Part shown: piece after piece, positions 1 to 6,500 of the stretch
Position numbering within the stretch: the first letter of the stretch is position 1
Layout of the letters: each line of letters opens with the position of its first letter
Source: Actinoallomurus sp963799975
Lineage (GTDB): Bacteria; Actinomycetota; Actinomycetes; Streptosporangiales; Streptosporangiaceae
Assembly: GCA_963799975.1 (NCBI GenBank)
Contig: CAWCZF010000006.1
Span: forward strand, 4,030,001-4,094,000
DNA: 64,000 bases
Direction of reading: 5' to 3'
The notes under the pieces: model-generated
Database searches by the model: none
The model's input: only the letters and a program-made list of their open reading frames with translations
What the model was told of the DNA's origin: nothing
Program-made: the position numbers and the translations under genes

Positions 1-394
1 TGAGCTGGTAGAGCTCGGCCATGAAGGGCCAGGGGTTCAGGAACACGGCGTCGCCGAAGTTGACCGTGCCGCAGGTGAGCGAGCAGGCGTCCGGGCCGGC
101 GTCGAGGACCTTCAGGCGGTGCTCGTACGGGTCGGTGACCGCGCCGCCGGTGGAGAGCTGCACGATGAGGCTCGTGCTCTCGCGCAGGGCGGCGACGGTG
201 TCGCGCAGGCGTGCGGGGTCGAGCGTGGGCTTCGCCTCGGCGTCGCGGATGTGGACGTGGACGACGGCCGCGCCGGCCTCCTCGCATTCCTTGGCGGCCA
301 GGACCAGTTCCTCCAGCGTCACCGGGAGCGCCGGTGCGTCGGCCTTTTCGGTCTCGGCCCCCGTGGGCGCAACGGTTATCAGTGTGCTGACCAT
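1..394 (-). CDS. 3-keto-5-aminohexanoate (beta-keto acid) cleavage enzyme, N-terminal part
   Basis: The first ~131 residues of a BKACE (DUF849) family protein; the rest lies beyond base 1. These TIM-barrel, metal-dependent enzymes condense a beta-keto acid with acetyl-CoA. The start (MVSTLITVAPTGAETEKADA) is the family's first beta strand. A VVHVHIRDAEAKPTLDP segment carries the two metal-binding histidines (HVH). SLTCGTVNFGD and NPWPFM further on are also typical. ATG at 394 fits the family's usual start; another in-frame ATG lies at 403, and neither has a clear ribosome binding site. It is divergent from dtd, leaving ~105 bases for both promoters. The substrate cannot be told from this fragment. 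Confidence 0.82.
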   Translation of the reverse strand, partial: MVSTLITVAPTGAETEKADAPALPVTLEELVLAAKECEEAGAAVVHVHIRDAEAKPTLDPARLRDTVAALRESTSLIVQLSTGGAVTDPYEHRLKVLDAGPDACSLTCGTVNFGDAVFLNPWPFMAELYQL

Positions 395-499
395 GAACAA
401 CATGATTTCAAGCCGATGGGCGGTTTGGCGAGAAAATCTTCGTAAATGCCGCGACGGCCGTGCCGCGCGGCGGCGGGCCGTACGGCAGAATTCGGTCTC

Positions 500-942
500 G
501 TGCGAGCAGTGGTACAGCGGGTGAGCGAGGCCAGTGTCACGGTCGGCGGCGAGGTCGTCGGCGCGATCGACGAGCCGGGGCTGCTCGTCCTCGTCGGGGT
601 GACCCACGACGACACACCGGCCCAGGCGCGGCGGCTGGCCGCCAAGCTGTGGGGGCTGCGCGTCCTCGACGGCGGAGACGCGACGCCCGCCGAGGCGTCC
701 TGCTCCGACCTCGGCGCACCGCTCCTCGTGATCAGCCAGTTCACCCTGTACGGCGACACGCGGAAGGGACGGCGGCCGTCATGGATCGCCGCCGCCCCGG
801 GCCGGTGGCCGAACCGCTGGTCGAGGAGGTCGTCGCGGAGTTGCGCCGCCTCGGCGCCAAGGTCGAGACGGGCCGGTTCGGCGCGGACATGAAGGTCGCG
901 CTGACCAACGACGGCCCCATCACGGTGATCCTGGACGTGTGA
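500..942 (+). CDS. dtd: D-aminoacyl-tRNA deacylase, frameshifted near base 805
   Basis: Cytoplasmic enzyme that hydrolyses D-amino acids from mischarged tRNA. The N-terminal part (VRAVVQRVSEASVTV, GTG start at 500) and the catalytic SQFTLYGDTRKGRRPS segment are in one frame. The C-terminal part (PGPVAEPLVEEVV ... GADMKVALTNDGPITVILDV) is in another. This includes the family's GPVT-like loop region and the usual C-terminal end. One extra G in the 'ccccgggcc' run near 800-808 would restore a normal ~147-residue protein. Both halves are well conserved, so I favour a sequencing or assembly error over a true pseudogene. It is divergent from the BKACE gene. Confidence 0.85.
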
Positions 943-1041
943 CCGCACCGCCCCCGGTCCTTCGCCTCGCAGGTCATCCATCGGCCGTACGCCGGCCTCG
1001 CCGATCCGGCGGCGGCCCGATGTTCCTGGGCCGGTGACCGC

Positions 1042-1497
1042 TCAGGCGTCGATGACGCCGACGAGGGCGATGAGGATCGCCAGCAGGCTCCCCACACCCG
1101 CCACCGTCAGCACGAACCGGTCGCTCTGCGCGAGCCGGGCGCGTACGGCGGGCGAGTAGACGACCACCCCGGTGTCGCGGTTCGGGTCGTGATGGGTGGC
1201 GCGGCTGAACGGGTTCGGCAGGCCGAAGGCGCGCCACACCGCGTCGTTCTTGACCCGCTGGTGCGCCGACGAGCAGGCGAACAGCCGTCCGCGTACCGGC
1301 TCGTGGCACGCGAACCCCTGTCTCGTCATGACCCGGCAGACCGTGGGGTTCAGCGAGAACTCGTACAGGCACCACGCCAGCAGCCCGAGCAGTGCCAGCC
1401 GCCAGGCGCTCAACAGGACGGCCGCGATCAGTAATGCGGCGATCGCCACCCACCAGATGTAAACGGGCTCCCTCCACCGACGCCGCCGTCGCCCCAT
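1042..1497 (-). CDS. small membrane protein of unknown function
   Basis: About 151 residues. It has a basic N-terminus (MGRRRRRWREP), a hydrophobic stretch at ~13-45 that could form one or two membrane helices, a cytoplasmic or external loop with three cysteines (TVCR, FACHEP, FACSS), and a C-terminal helix (FVLTVAGVGSLLAILIALVG). The start at 1497 is chosen because GGAAGGGGAAC precedes it; an upstream in-frame start at 1566 would add an unlikely Ser/Pro leader. I do not recognise the family. It lies downstream of fur-ygfZ on the same strand, with a 115-base gap. Confidence 0.6.
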   Translation of the reverse strand: MGRRRRRWREPVYIWWVAIAALLIAAVLLSAWRLALLGLLAWCLYEFSLNPTVCRVMTRQGFACHEPVRGRLFACSSAHQRVKNDAVWRAFGLPNPFSRATHHDPNRDTGVVVYSPAVRARLAQSDRFVLTVAGVGSLLAILIALVGVIDA

Positions 1498-1612
1498 GTT
1501 CCCCTTCCTCGCCGAGCTGTCAGGTGGACCCTCGGGTGCACCATCCGACGGAGAGAACCTTCCCATGCGCGCCGCCCGTTACGATCTTGTTCTGCCGTCA
1601 GGTTTATCCGCA

Positions 1613-2575
1613 TTATCGGCGACGAAGGTCGATCTTGACGGTAGATCCCGTATCCGGGGAGACGATGACCTCCTGCGACGCGGCCACGCCACCCGCGAGC
1701 AAGGTCTCCTCGACCGGCACATTTCGCTTGATCATCCCCAGCCCGATCGGGCCGAGCTCGTAGTGACGGGCGGCCGAGCCGACGAACCCGACCGTACGGC
1801 CGCCGAACTCGATCGGCTCGCCGTGCTTCGGCAACTGATCGACGCTCCCGTCGAGGTGGAGGAAGACGAGACGACGCGGCGGGCGGCCGAGGTTCTGCAC
1901 GCGGGCGACCGTCTCCTGGCCCCGGTAGCAACCCTTGTCGAGATGGACGGCGAGATCGATCCACCCGGCCTCGTGCGGGATCGTCCGGTGGTCGGTGTCC
2001 AGGCCGAGCCGGGGCCGGTGCGCGGCGATGCGCAGCGCCTCGTGCGCCCACAGCCCCGCGAGCCGTACGTGCCAGTCACGGCCGAGCTCCTCACGCGGCA
2101 CGATCAGCCCGTCGGTCGTCAGGAGCGCCCCGTCGGGCGCGGGCGCGCCCGTGAGCGTGACGACGGCATGCGACGCGGTCTCGTCGGTGACCTCGACGCG
2201 CAGCAGGAACCGCATTCGGTCGAGGAACTCCGCCAGCGCCGGCGCCGTACCGGGCTCGACGTGCGCCCAGACCGCCTCGCCGTCGTCGACCAGCGCGAGA
2301 TGGTGCTCGACGTGCCCGTTGGGGCTGAGCAGCAACGCCTCGGCCGGGGAGTTCGGCGCCAGCGACTCGAGGTGCTGGCTGGTGAGGCTGTGCAGGAACC
2401 GCAGCCGGTCGGCCCCCGCGATGCGTACGACGCCGCGGTCGCTCCGGTCCACGACGGCGGCGCCGGTGGCGAGCGCGCGCTGCTCGGCGGAGGGCTCGCC
2501 GTAGTGCGCCGCGACCTCGGCGTCGGGTGGATCTGCGGGTACGGCTCCGTGGGAGCTCAGCAGCGGGCTGTCCAT
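1613..2575 (-). CDS. ygfZ: YgfZ/GcvT-like folate-binding protein
   Basis: A 320-residue relative of aminomethyltransferase. In other bacteria YgfZ uses tetrahydrofolate and helps repair or assemble certain iron-sulfur enzymes. The signature K-G-C-Y-x-G-Q-E is present as DKGCYRGQET near residue 213, including the redox-sensitive Cys. The barrel-like N-terminal part starts at ~40 (VVDRSDRGVVRIAGADRLRF), and the C-terminal beta domain ends in a VGFVGSAARHYELGPIGLG stretch. ATG at 2575 is ten bases after the fur stop, so the two are probably co-transcribed. This pairs a metal or oxidant sensor with an Fe-S maintenance protein. Confidence 0.9.
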   Translation of the reverse strand: MDSPLLSSHGAVPADPPDAEVAAHYGEPSAEQRALATGAAVVDRSDRGVVRIAGADRLRFLHSLTSQHLESLAPNSPAEALLLSPNGHVEHHLALVDDGEAVWAHVEPGTAPALAEFLDRMRFLLRVEVTDETASHAVVTLTGAPAPDGALLTTDGLIVPREELGRDWHVRLAGLWAHEALRIAAHRPRLGLDTDHRTIPHEAGWIDLAVHLDKGCYRGQETVARVQNLGRPPRRLVFLHLDGSVDQLPKHGEPIEFGGRTVGFVGSAARHYELGPIGLGMIKRNVPVEETLLAGGVAASQEVIVSPDTGSTVKIDLRRR

Positions 2576-2585
2576 ACCCGCAAGA

Positions 2586-3002
2586 CTACGACTCCCGGCA
2601 GTTACGGCACCGTCCGTGAACGGTGAGGTGTTGCACGTCGGTCTCGAACCCGTATTCGCGTTCGAGCGCGCTGACGAGGCCGTTCGCCACGGAGGGGTTC
2701 ACGTCGTACACCTCTCCGCACCCCCGGCACACCAGATGCACGTGGTCGGCCTCGGCGGCGAGATGATAGGTCGGCGGCTTGTGCCCGAGATGGGTGTGCT
2801 TGACGAGCTCGAGCTGTTCGAGCAGCTCAAGGGTGCGGTAGATGGTGGAGATGTTGACGCCGCGCGCGGTGCGCTGCACCTCGACGCAGATCTCCTCGGG
2901 GGTGGCGTGCCGCAACGTGGTCACCGCCTCCAGCACGAGCTGACGCTGAGGCGTCACGCGATAGCCCCGCGCTCGAAGCTCCTCGTGCCAGGGTTCCGTC
3001 AC
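2586..3002 (-). CDS. Fur-family metalloregulator
   Basis: A 138-residue Fur-family repressor: winged-helix DNA-binding domain (residues ~1-80, with RGYRVTPQRQLVLEAV and NISTIYRTLELLEQL) and a C-terminal dimerisation and metal-binding domain. It has a CxxC pair (CRGCGEVYDV) and a second one at the end (CRNC), the structural zinc site, plus the HVHLVC metal-binding segment. The GTG start at 3002 follows a TAAACT box (3015-3010) by seven bases, so the mRNA is probably leaderless. Its position beside ygfZ and nitrobindin resembles the locus of the Streptomyces nickel regulator Nur as I remember it, but the metal specificity (Ni, Fe, Zn or peroxide) cannot be told by eye. Confidence 0.88.
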   Translation of the reverse strand: MTEPWHEELRARGYRVTPQRQLVLEAVTTLRHATPEEICVEVQRTARGVNISTIYRTLELLEQLELVKHTHLGHKPPTYHLAAEADHVHLVCRGCGEVYDVNPSVANGLVSALEREYGFETDVQHLTVHGRCRNCRES

Positions 3003-3067
3003 GGCACCGAGTTTATGCCGCGCGCCTTCGTACGGCGGCCGGACGGGCCACTGGCAGAGAAAAACAC

Positions 3068-3096
3068 TTGCCAGGGTGCGCGGGCTGATCTAGCGT
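3068..3096 (+). promoter_or_regulatory. sigma70-like promoter for an orphan small transcript
   Basis: TTGCCA at 3068-3073, a 17-base spacer and TAGCGT at 3091-3096 form a good housekeeping promoter pointing right, with a predicted start near 3103. It is divergent from the leaderless fur promoter at 3010-3015. No normal-sized gene follows on this strand before 4290; the first thing it would transcribe is the 12-codon ORF at 3131. Confidence 0.55.
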
Positions 3097-3130
3097 GCGG
3101 GATAAGCGGGAAAGGAGGTGGTCCGGAAGT

Positions 3131-3169
3131 ATGCATAGTACGAGGACTCGTGAGGTGGCTGTCCGCTAG
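3131..3169 (+). CDS. 12-codon small ORF with strong Shine-Dalgarno (possible leader peptide or sRNA)
   Basis: ATG to TAG encodes MHSTRTREVAVR. AAAGGAGGTG lies at 3111-3120, an almost perfect match to the anti-Shine-Dalgarno, though 12 bases from the ATG. CCTCCTT at 3187-3193, just past the stop codon, can pair with AAGGAGG at 3112-3118, so the ORF could be held closed or released by ribosome position. A terminator-like hairpin pair follows at 3263-3298. The unit looks self-contained, ~200 bases, with no gene downstream. It could be a small protein, a regulatory RNA with a decoy ORF, or a leader whose gene has been lost. No function is proposed. Confidence 0.4.
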   Translation: MHSTRTREVAVR

Positions 3170-3262
3170 TCGCCGTCCCGCCTTCGCCTCCTTAGTAGAG
3201 GGTAGGCAACCGGCCGAGGACGCGGCCGGCGAGATCCAGGCAGACACCCGACCCCCGTGGCC

Positions 3263-3298
3263 GGCCGACCCAGTCCTGTCGGCCCCTGCTTCCGCAGG
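3263..3298 (+). terminator. double hairpin ending the small transcript
   Basis: GGCCGAC (3263-3269) pairs with GTCGGCC (3278-3284) over an 8-base loop. It is followed at once by CCTGC/GCAGG (3285-3298). There is no U-tract, which is usual in high-GC actinomycetes. It lies ~95 bases past the 12-codon ORF. Confidence 0.45.
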
Positions 3299-3392
3299 AA
3301 CAGCCCGGGGGTCGTCTCATGCCCGGGACCGTCTCACGCTCAGGGCCGTCTCACGCCCGGGACGTCTCACGCCCAAAGTCGCCGCATCCTCG

Positions 3393-3456
3393 CCAAGACC
3401 GCGTGCCCCTCACCACCAAGACCGCGTGCCCCTCACTCTGGGCGGATGAGGGGCAC
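3393..3456. terminator. direct repeat plus 10-bp perfect hairpin, probable bidirectional terminator
   Basis: GTGCCCCTCA (3426-3435) and TGAGGGGCAC (3447-3456) form a perfect 10-bp stem with an 11-base loop. The left arm is part of a 21-base unit that is also present 23 bases earlier (3393-3413), so two alternative left arms compete for one right arm. Confidence 0.5.
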
Positions 3457-3469
3457 TCCTGACGTGTGA

Positions 3470-3503
3470 GTGGTCGGCCCGCCGCACGTGGTGAGCCGAC
3501 CAC
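3470..3503. terminator. 9-bp hairpin, probable terminator of nitrobindin gene
   Basis: GTGGTCGGC (3470-3478) pairs with GCCGACCAC (3495-3503) over a 16-base loop. It lies ~185 bases beyond the nitrobindin stop codon, so it could act in either direction. Confidence 0.4.
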
Positions 3504-3686
3504 GGCCGTTCTAACAGCGCCGCGCGGCGGCCGGGGCCGTGACAGAGCGCCCCGGGCGGGGACGCCACGGGCACGCCGCCGGGCCATCGCAGCGTCGCGC
3601 GGCGGCCGGGTCATCGGTCCCGGATCGGATCCGGCCCGCCGTGCCGTATCCGGCGGAAACGCGATCGTCCCCGGAGGGGGCTCCTG

Positions 3687-4172
3687 CTAGGCGACCCGTT
3701 TGAGCTGGGCGGACAGGTGTGACTGCAACGGCTGGCCTTCGGCGGCCATGTCGTACGCGTACCCGAGGTCCTCGCCGATCAGGCCGTAGAGGCGGCGGCC
3801 GGCGGTGTACTCCTTGGCGGTCTCGGTGCGCGCCACCACGTCGCTGCGGAGTTCGACGCGGGTGCCCGTCGCCTCGCCGATGTAGATTTCGGCGATCCCG
3901 GTCGGATGCGCGAGGAGGAGTTCGACCCTCCCGCCGGCCGACGTGCGCCAGTAACCGCTCTCCCGTGCCAGCGGAGCGCCTAGGTTGCCCTCGTCGTCAA
4001 GGCGCCACGTGCGGCTCGTGTAGATGAGGTAGGGCTTGCCGATGTGGCTGAACGAGATCTCCTGCCCGAAGCGGAAGCTCTCGATGGTCGGATAACCGCC
4101 GACGCCCGCGCCCTCCCAGTCTCCGAGGAGGAATTTCAGCGGTTCAAGGTCGGGGTGCAACTCAGGCTCCAT
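3687..4172 (-). CDS. nitrobindin (FABP-like heme-binding beta-barrel)
   Basis: A 161-residue protein matching the usual length of bacterial nitrobindins. These bind ferric heme in a lipocalin-like ten-strand barrel and react with NO or peroxynitrite. The family signature GDWEGAGVGGYPTI is at residues ~17-30. The C-terminal LQSHLSAQLKR contains the histidine that is the proximal heme ligand. A TACGCT box lies eight bases upstream of the ATG at 4172, suggesting a leaderless mRNA. It is divergent from the GIDE-domain gene. Confidence 0.88.
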   Translation of the reverse strand: MEPELHPDLEPLKFLLGDWEGAGVGGYPTIESFRFGQEISFSHIGKPYLIYTSRTWRLDDEGNLGAPLARESGYWRTSAGGRVELLLAHPTGIAEIYIGEATGTRVELRSDVVARTETAKEYTAGRRLYGLIGEDLGYAYDMAAEGQPLQSHLSAQLKRVA

Positions 4173-4289
4173 GTACGGCCAGCGTAGTCGGGTTTGGGCG
4201 CGATAGCCTGGCCAAGCTTGCGATCAAGGCTGTGAAACCCATGGGTCCGCCGCCACGTCTGATCTTCCTCAGGGTCTAGGAGGACACGG

Positions 4290-4943
4290 GTGTACGCGCT
4301 GATGACATTGTTGGCCGCGGGCGTCGAGGCAGGCGCCGACGCGGTGTCGAAAAGAGTGGGATCGGCGCGCAGGCGACGAGTCATCCACAAAGCCGAGCCG
4401 GTCACGGACGCCAGTGCGGGCCTGCGCGAGGTCAGCGGTCGTGCCACCGCCGACGCGGCCGGGCAGCTCCACGCGCCGTTCTCGGGCCGCCCGTGTGTCT
4501 GGTACGCCGTGACGGTGCACGAGCGCTATCACGCCTGGCGACCAGGGCCGCTCGGCCCCACGAAGGTGGTCCGGCAGACCAAGGTGGCCGAACACCTCAG
4601 CGGCCTGCTGGGCGTCACCGGCGAGACCACCACCGTACGCGTGGACGCACGCGGCGCGCGGTTCGAGCTCGGGACGCCGGCCTTCAGCGCGTTCGAGGAC
4701 TCCCCGGACGGCCCGCTGACGGTACGCCTGGCCGCGATGCTCGGCGAACGCCTGCGCCCGCGACACCGCGAACGCACCATCGGCTTCGTCGTCGAGGAGC
4801 ATGTCGTCGCCGAGGGCGAACCGCTCTACGTCGTCGGGCAGACCCATACGGAGCTGGGCGACCTGGTCATCGGCAAGCCGACAATGCGGCCGCTCATCGT
4901 CTCCCGTACACCGACCGTGCGAGTCTCCGCCGAACAGGACTAG
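4290..4943 (+). CDS. GIDE-domain (E3-ligase-like) membrane-associated protein
   Basis: A 217-residue protein with the GIDE domain shared with the eukaryotic mitochondrial ligase MULAN, but without a RING finger. The start is a short hydrophobic segment (MYALMTLLAAGVEAGA) and a basic patch (RRRRVIHKAEPV). The core PFSGRPCVWYAVTVHERY is the most typical part, followed by a beta-rich region and GFVVEEHVVAEGEPLYVVG. The bacterial function is unknown; related proteins sit in membranes. GTG at 4290 is preceded by TCTAGGAGGACACG, a good ribosome binding site. It runs nine bases ahead of the DsrE gene. Confidence 0.7.
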   Translation: MYALMTLLAAGVEAGADAVSKRVGSARRRRVIHKAEPVTDASAGLREVSGRATADAAGQLHAPFSGRPCVWYAVTVHERYHAWRPGPLGPTKVVRQTKVAEHLSGLLGVTGETTTVRVDARGARFELGTPAFSAFEDSPDGPLTVRLAAMLGERLRPRHRERTIGFVVEEHVVAEGEPLYVVGQTHTELGDLVIGKPTMRPLIVSRTPTVRVSAEQD

Positions 4944-4952
4944 TGTGCCGAT

Positions 4953-5315
4953 ATGGCACGATCACTCGTGATCAAGGTGACGGCGGGCGCAGAGTCGCCC
5001 GAACGGTGCAATCAGGCCTTCACGGTCGCCGCCGCCGCAGTGGCGAGCGGCGTCAGCGTATCGCTCTGGCTGACCGGCGAATCCTCGTGGTTCGCACTGC
5101 CCGGGCGCGCCAAGGAGTTCCAACTCCCGCACGCGACGCCGCTGGAGGACCTGCTCGGCATCGTCCTGTCCGCCGCCCAGGTCACGGTCTGCACCCAGTG
5201 CGCGGCCCGGCGGGACATCACGGACGACGAGGTACTCCCGGGCATCCGCATCGCCGGCGCGTCGACGTTCGTCGAGGAAATCACCAACGAGGGCGTCCAA
5301 GCCCTCGTCTACTGA
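4953..5315 (+). CDS. DsrE/DsrF-family sulfur-relay-like protein
   Basis: A 120-residue DsrE-fold protein. The N-terminal strand-loop (MARSLVIKVTAGAESPERC) and AFTVAAAAVASGVSVSLWLTGE are typical. Cysteines in TVCTQCAARR near residue 84 occupy the place of the sulfur-carrying Cys in DsrE/TusD proteins. The C-terminus (GIRIAGASTFVEEI) also fits. The partner and physiological role are unknown. TAGTGT at 4941-4946 lies six bases before the ATG, so the gene may have its own leaderless promoter despite only nine bases to the upstream stop codon. Confidence 0.8.
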   Translation: MARSLVIKVTAGAESPERCNQAFTVAAAAVASGVSVSLWLTGESSWFALPGRAKEFQLPHATPLEDLLGIVLSAAQVTVCTQCAARRDITDDEVLPGIRIAGASTFVEEITNEGVQALVY

Positions 5316-5805
5316 TCGCCTAGACGCCCGAGACACCAGAGAGAATCGCGAGCGCACATGCTGTTACGCCGACCCCCGACGGGCCACACGCCGGCTTGAC
5401 CACAGTCCGCCCGGCCGCTGCCGCCCGCACCAATCTCACCCGAACGCGAGCACGCTGACGCGTGAGCCCTCGCGCGGGATCAGCGAGTCCGGATGCCCGT
5501 CGGGCAACGTCCACGCCGACAGGCCCGCACGCGACCTCCGAGCCGCCCGCGGCGTCGACCCGCCCACGGCGTAGATCAACCGCGTCCGGCGCCGCGATGG
5601 GATCACCCGACCGCTCGCGGAGCGTGCCAAGGCGCACGGACGTGGCGGCCCGCCCGAACGGAAGTGTTGCCCGCCCGCGTGGACGTGTTGCCCGCCGCGC
5701 ACGGACGGGTTGCCCACCGCACGCGGACGTGTTGCCTGCGGCGAACGCACGTGTTGCCGACGACGGGCGGGTGGCTGGGCTGCGCCGTGGTTGGGGCTTG
5801 GTGGC
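5316..5805. other. 490-base intergenic region, no gene supported
   Basis: Open frames on both strands are Arg/Pro/Thr-rich, overlap each other and match no family I know. The only structure I see is the ~21-base repeat at 5655-5765. Confidence 0.6.
5655..5765. repeat. five degenerate ~21-base tandem repeats
   Basis: Five units share a core close to GGACGTGTTGCCC with a GCCCGC-like tail, at about 5655, 5678, 5698, 5720 and 5742. They lie just beyond the 3' end of the nuclease gene. No coding role is evident. Confidence 0.65.
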
Positions 5806-6333
5806 TCACCTCCTCTCTGGCGTGCAGTGTCGCCATAGGCCGGTCCGATCGTGCCGGGCGGCGGTCTGTGCCGCTTTCAGCGTGGCCGCGTGGCTCGTGT
5901 TGGGTGGCATGGTCAGCGTGCGGGCGAAGCCTGTGCGGATGAGGGTTGCGTTCACGAACAGGCCGCGGCGGGTCCACAGGTAGAGAAGGGCTCGTCCATA
6001 GCGGTCCCGTGGTTCGGCGTCTCGCATGGCGACTACGGGTGTGCCGGGCGGGGTCAGCCGGCGCAGCGCGTTGGTCGCCTCCGGGCCGAAGCAGTCGTGC
6101 CGCTGCCACGTCTCGGGTGCATCCATCCCGATGAGGCGCACCCGCCCCAGCCCGCGCAGGATGAGCGTGTCCCCGTCGACCACCCGCACCACCATGGCGT
6201 GCGACGGCGGGGCTCGGTCATCGTGTGGCACCGCGACGTCGTCGTAGGGCGTGGCCGGAGCAGAGATACGGACCGCCGCCAGCGCACAGCTCACGACGGC
6301 GAGAACGGTGACAGCCGGTGTTGTCCATGACAT
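5806..6333 (-). CDS. secreted or membrane-anchored staphylococcal-nuclease-like thermonuclease
   Basis: About 175 residues. An N-terminal hydrophobic segment (residues ~7-25, VTVLAVVSCALAAVRI) acts as signal peptide or anchor. The SNase (TNase) domain follows: VVRVVDGDTLIL near 45, VRLIGMDAPET near 60, DRYGRALLYL with the catalytic Arg, and FVNATLIRTGFA. These proteins cleave DNA and RNA with Ca2+ outside the cell. ATG at 6333 is preferred; an upstream TTG at 6351 is possible, and neither has a clear ribosome binding site. An 8-base tandem repeat lies 64-133 bases upstream. Confidence 0.85.
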   Translation of the reverse strand: MSWTTPAVTVLAVVSCALAAVRISAPATPYDDVAVPHDDRAPPSHAMVVRVVDGDTLILRGLGRVRLIGMDAPETWQRHDCFGPEATNALRRLTPPGTPVVAMRDAEPRDRYGRALLYLWTRRGLFVNATLIRTGFARTLTMPPNTSHAATLKAAQTAARHDRTGLWRHCTPERR

Positions 6334-6396
6334 GGCGACAGTCTGTACCAAGCGACTGACAGAATGTCATCGGCCGGCGGGCCTCGACGCGATGCG

Positions 6397-6466
6397 GGCA
6401 CCCCGGCACCCGAGCACCCCGGCACCCCGGCACCCCGGCACCCCGGCACCCCGGCACCCCGGCACC
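6397..6466. repeat. 8-base microsatellite (GGCACCCC)n
   Basis: GGCACCCC is repeated, with five perfect consecutive copies at 6421-6460, a partial sixth, and two imperfect copies to the left. It lies between the nuclease start (6333) and the ATPase stop (6501), inside the likely nuclease promoter region. Tracts of this kind change length by slippage. Confidence 0.85.
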
Positions 6467-6500
6467 GAAGAGTCTCCTCGACTCGACGTCGGGAGAACCC

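Larger units (their letters stand above)
3300..3686. other. gene-free stretch with repeats and inverted repeats
   Basis: I see no convincing gene here; the reading frames present are short and unrelated to known families. The stretch holds repeated 'cgtctcacgcccggga'-like words at 3315-3375, a 21-base direct repeat (3393-3413 and 3416-3436) and two strong inverted repeats listed separately. It separates the orphan small transcript from the convergent nitrobindin gene. Confidence 0.6.

Noticed and set aside
1576..1587. CCGTTACGAT word near 1580 as a third copy of the leaderless promoter
   Set aside because: It points right, where no plus-strand gene follows; ygfZ ends there on the other strand.
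3131..3169. Possibility that the 12-codon ORF is a normal leader peptide for a biosynthesis operon
   Set aside because: No run of one amino acid's codons and no operon follows, so classical attenuation is not supported; kept as an orphan unit.
5436..6109. Several 60-170-codon frames in the 5316-5805 spacer
   Set aside because: Mutually overlapping, low-complexity, driven by tandem repeats; no ribosome binding site or family match.
6397..6466. CRISPR-like repeat
   Set aside because: Units are adjacent 8-mers without spacers, so a microsatellite.
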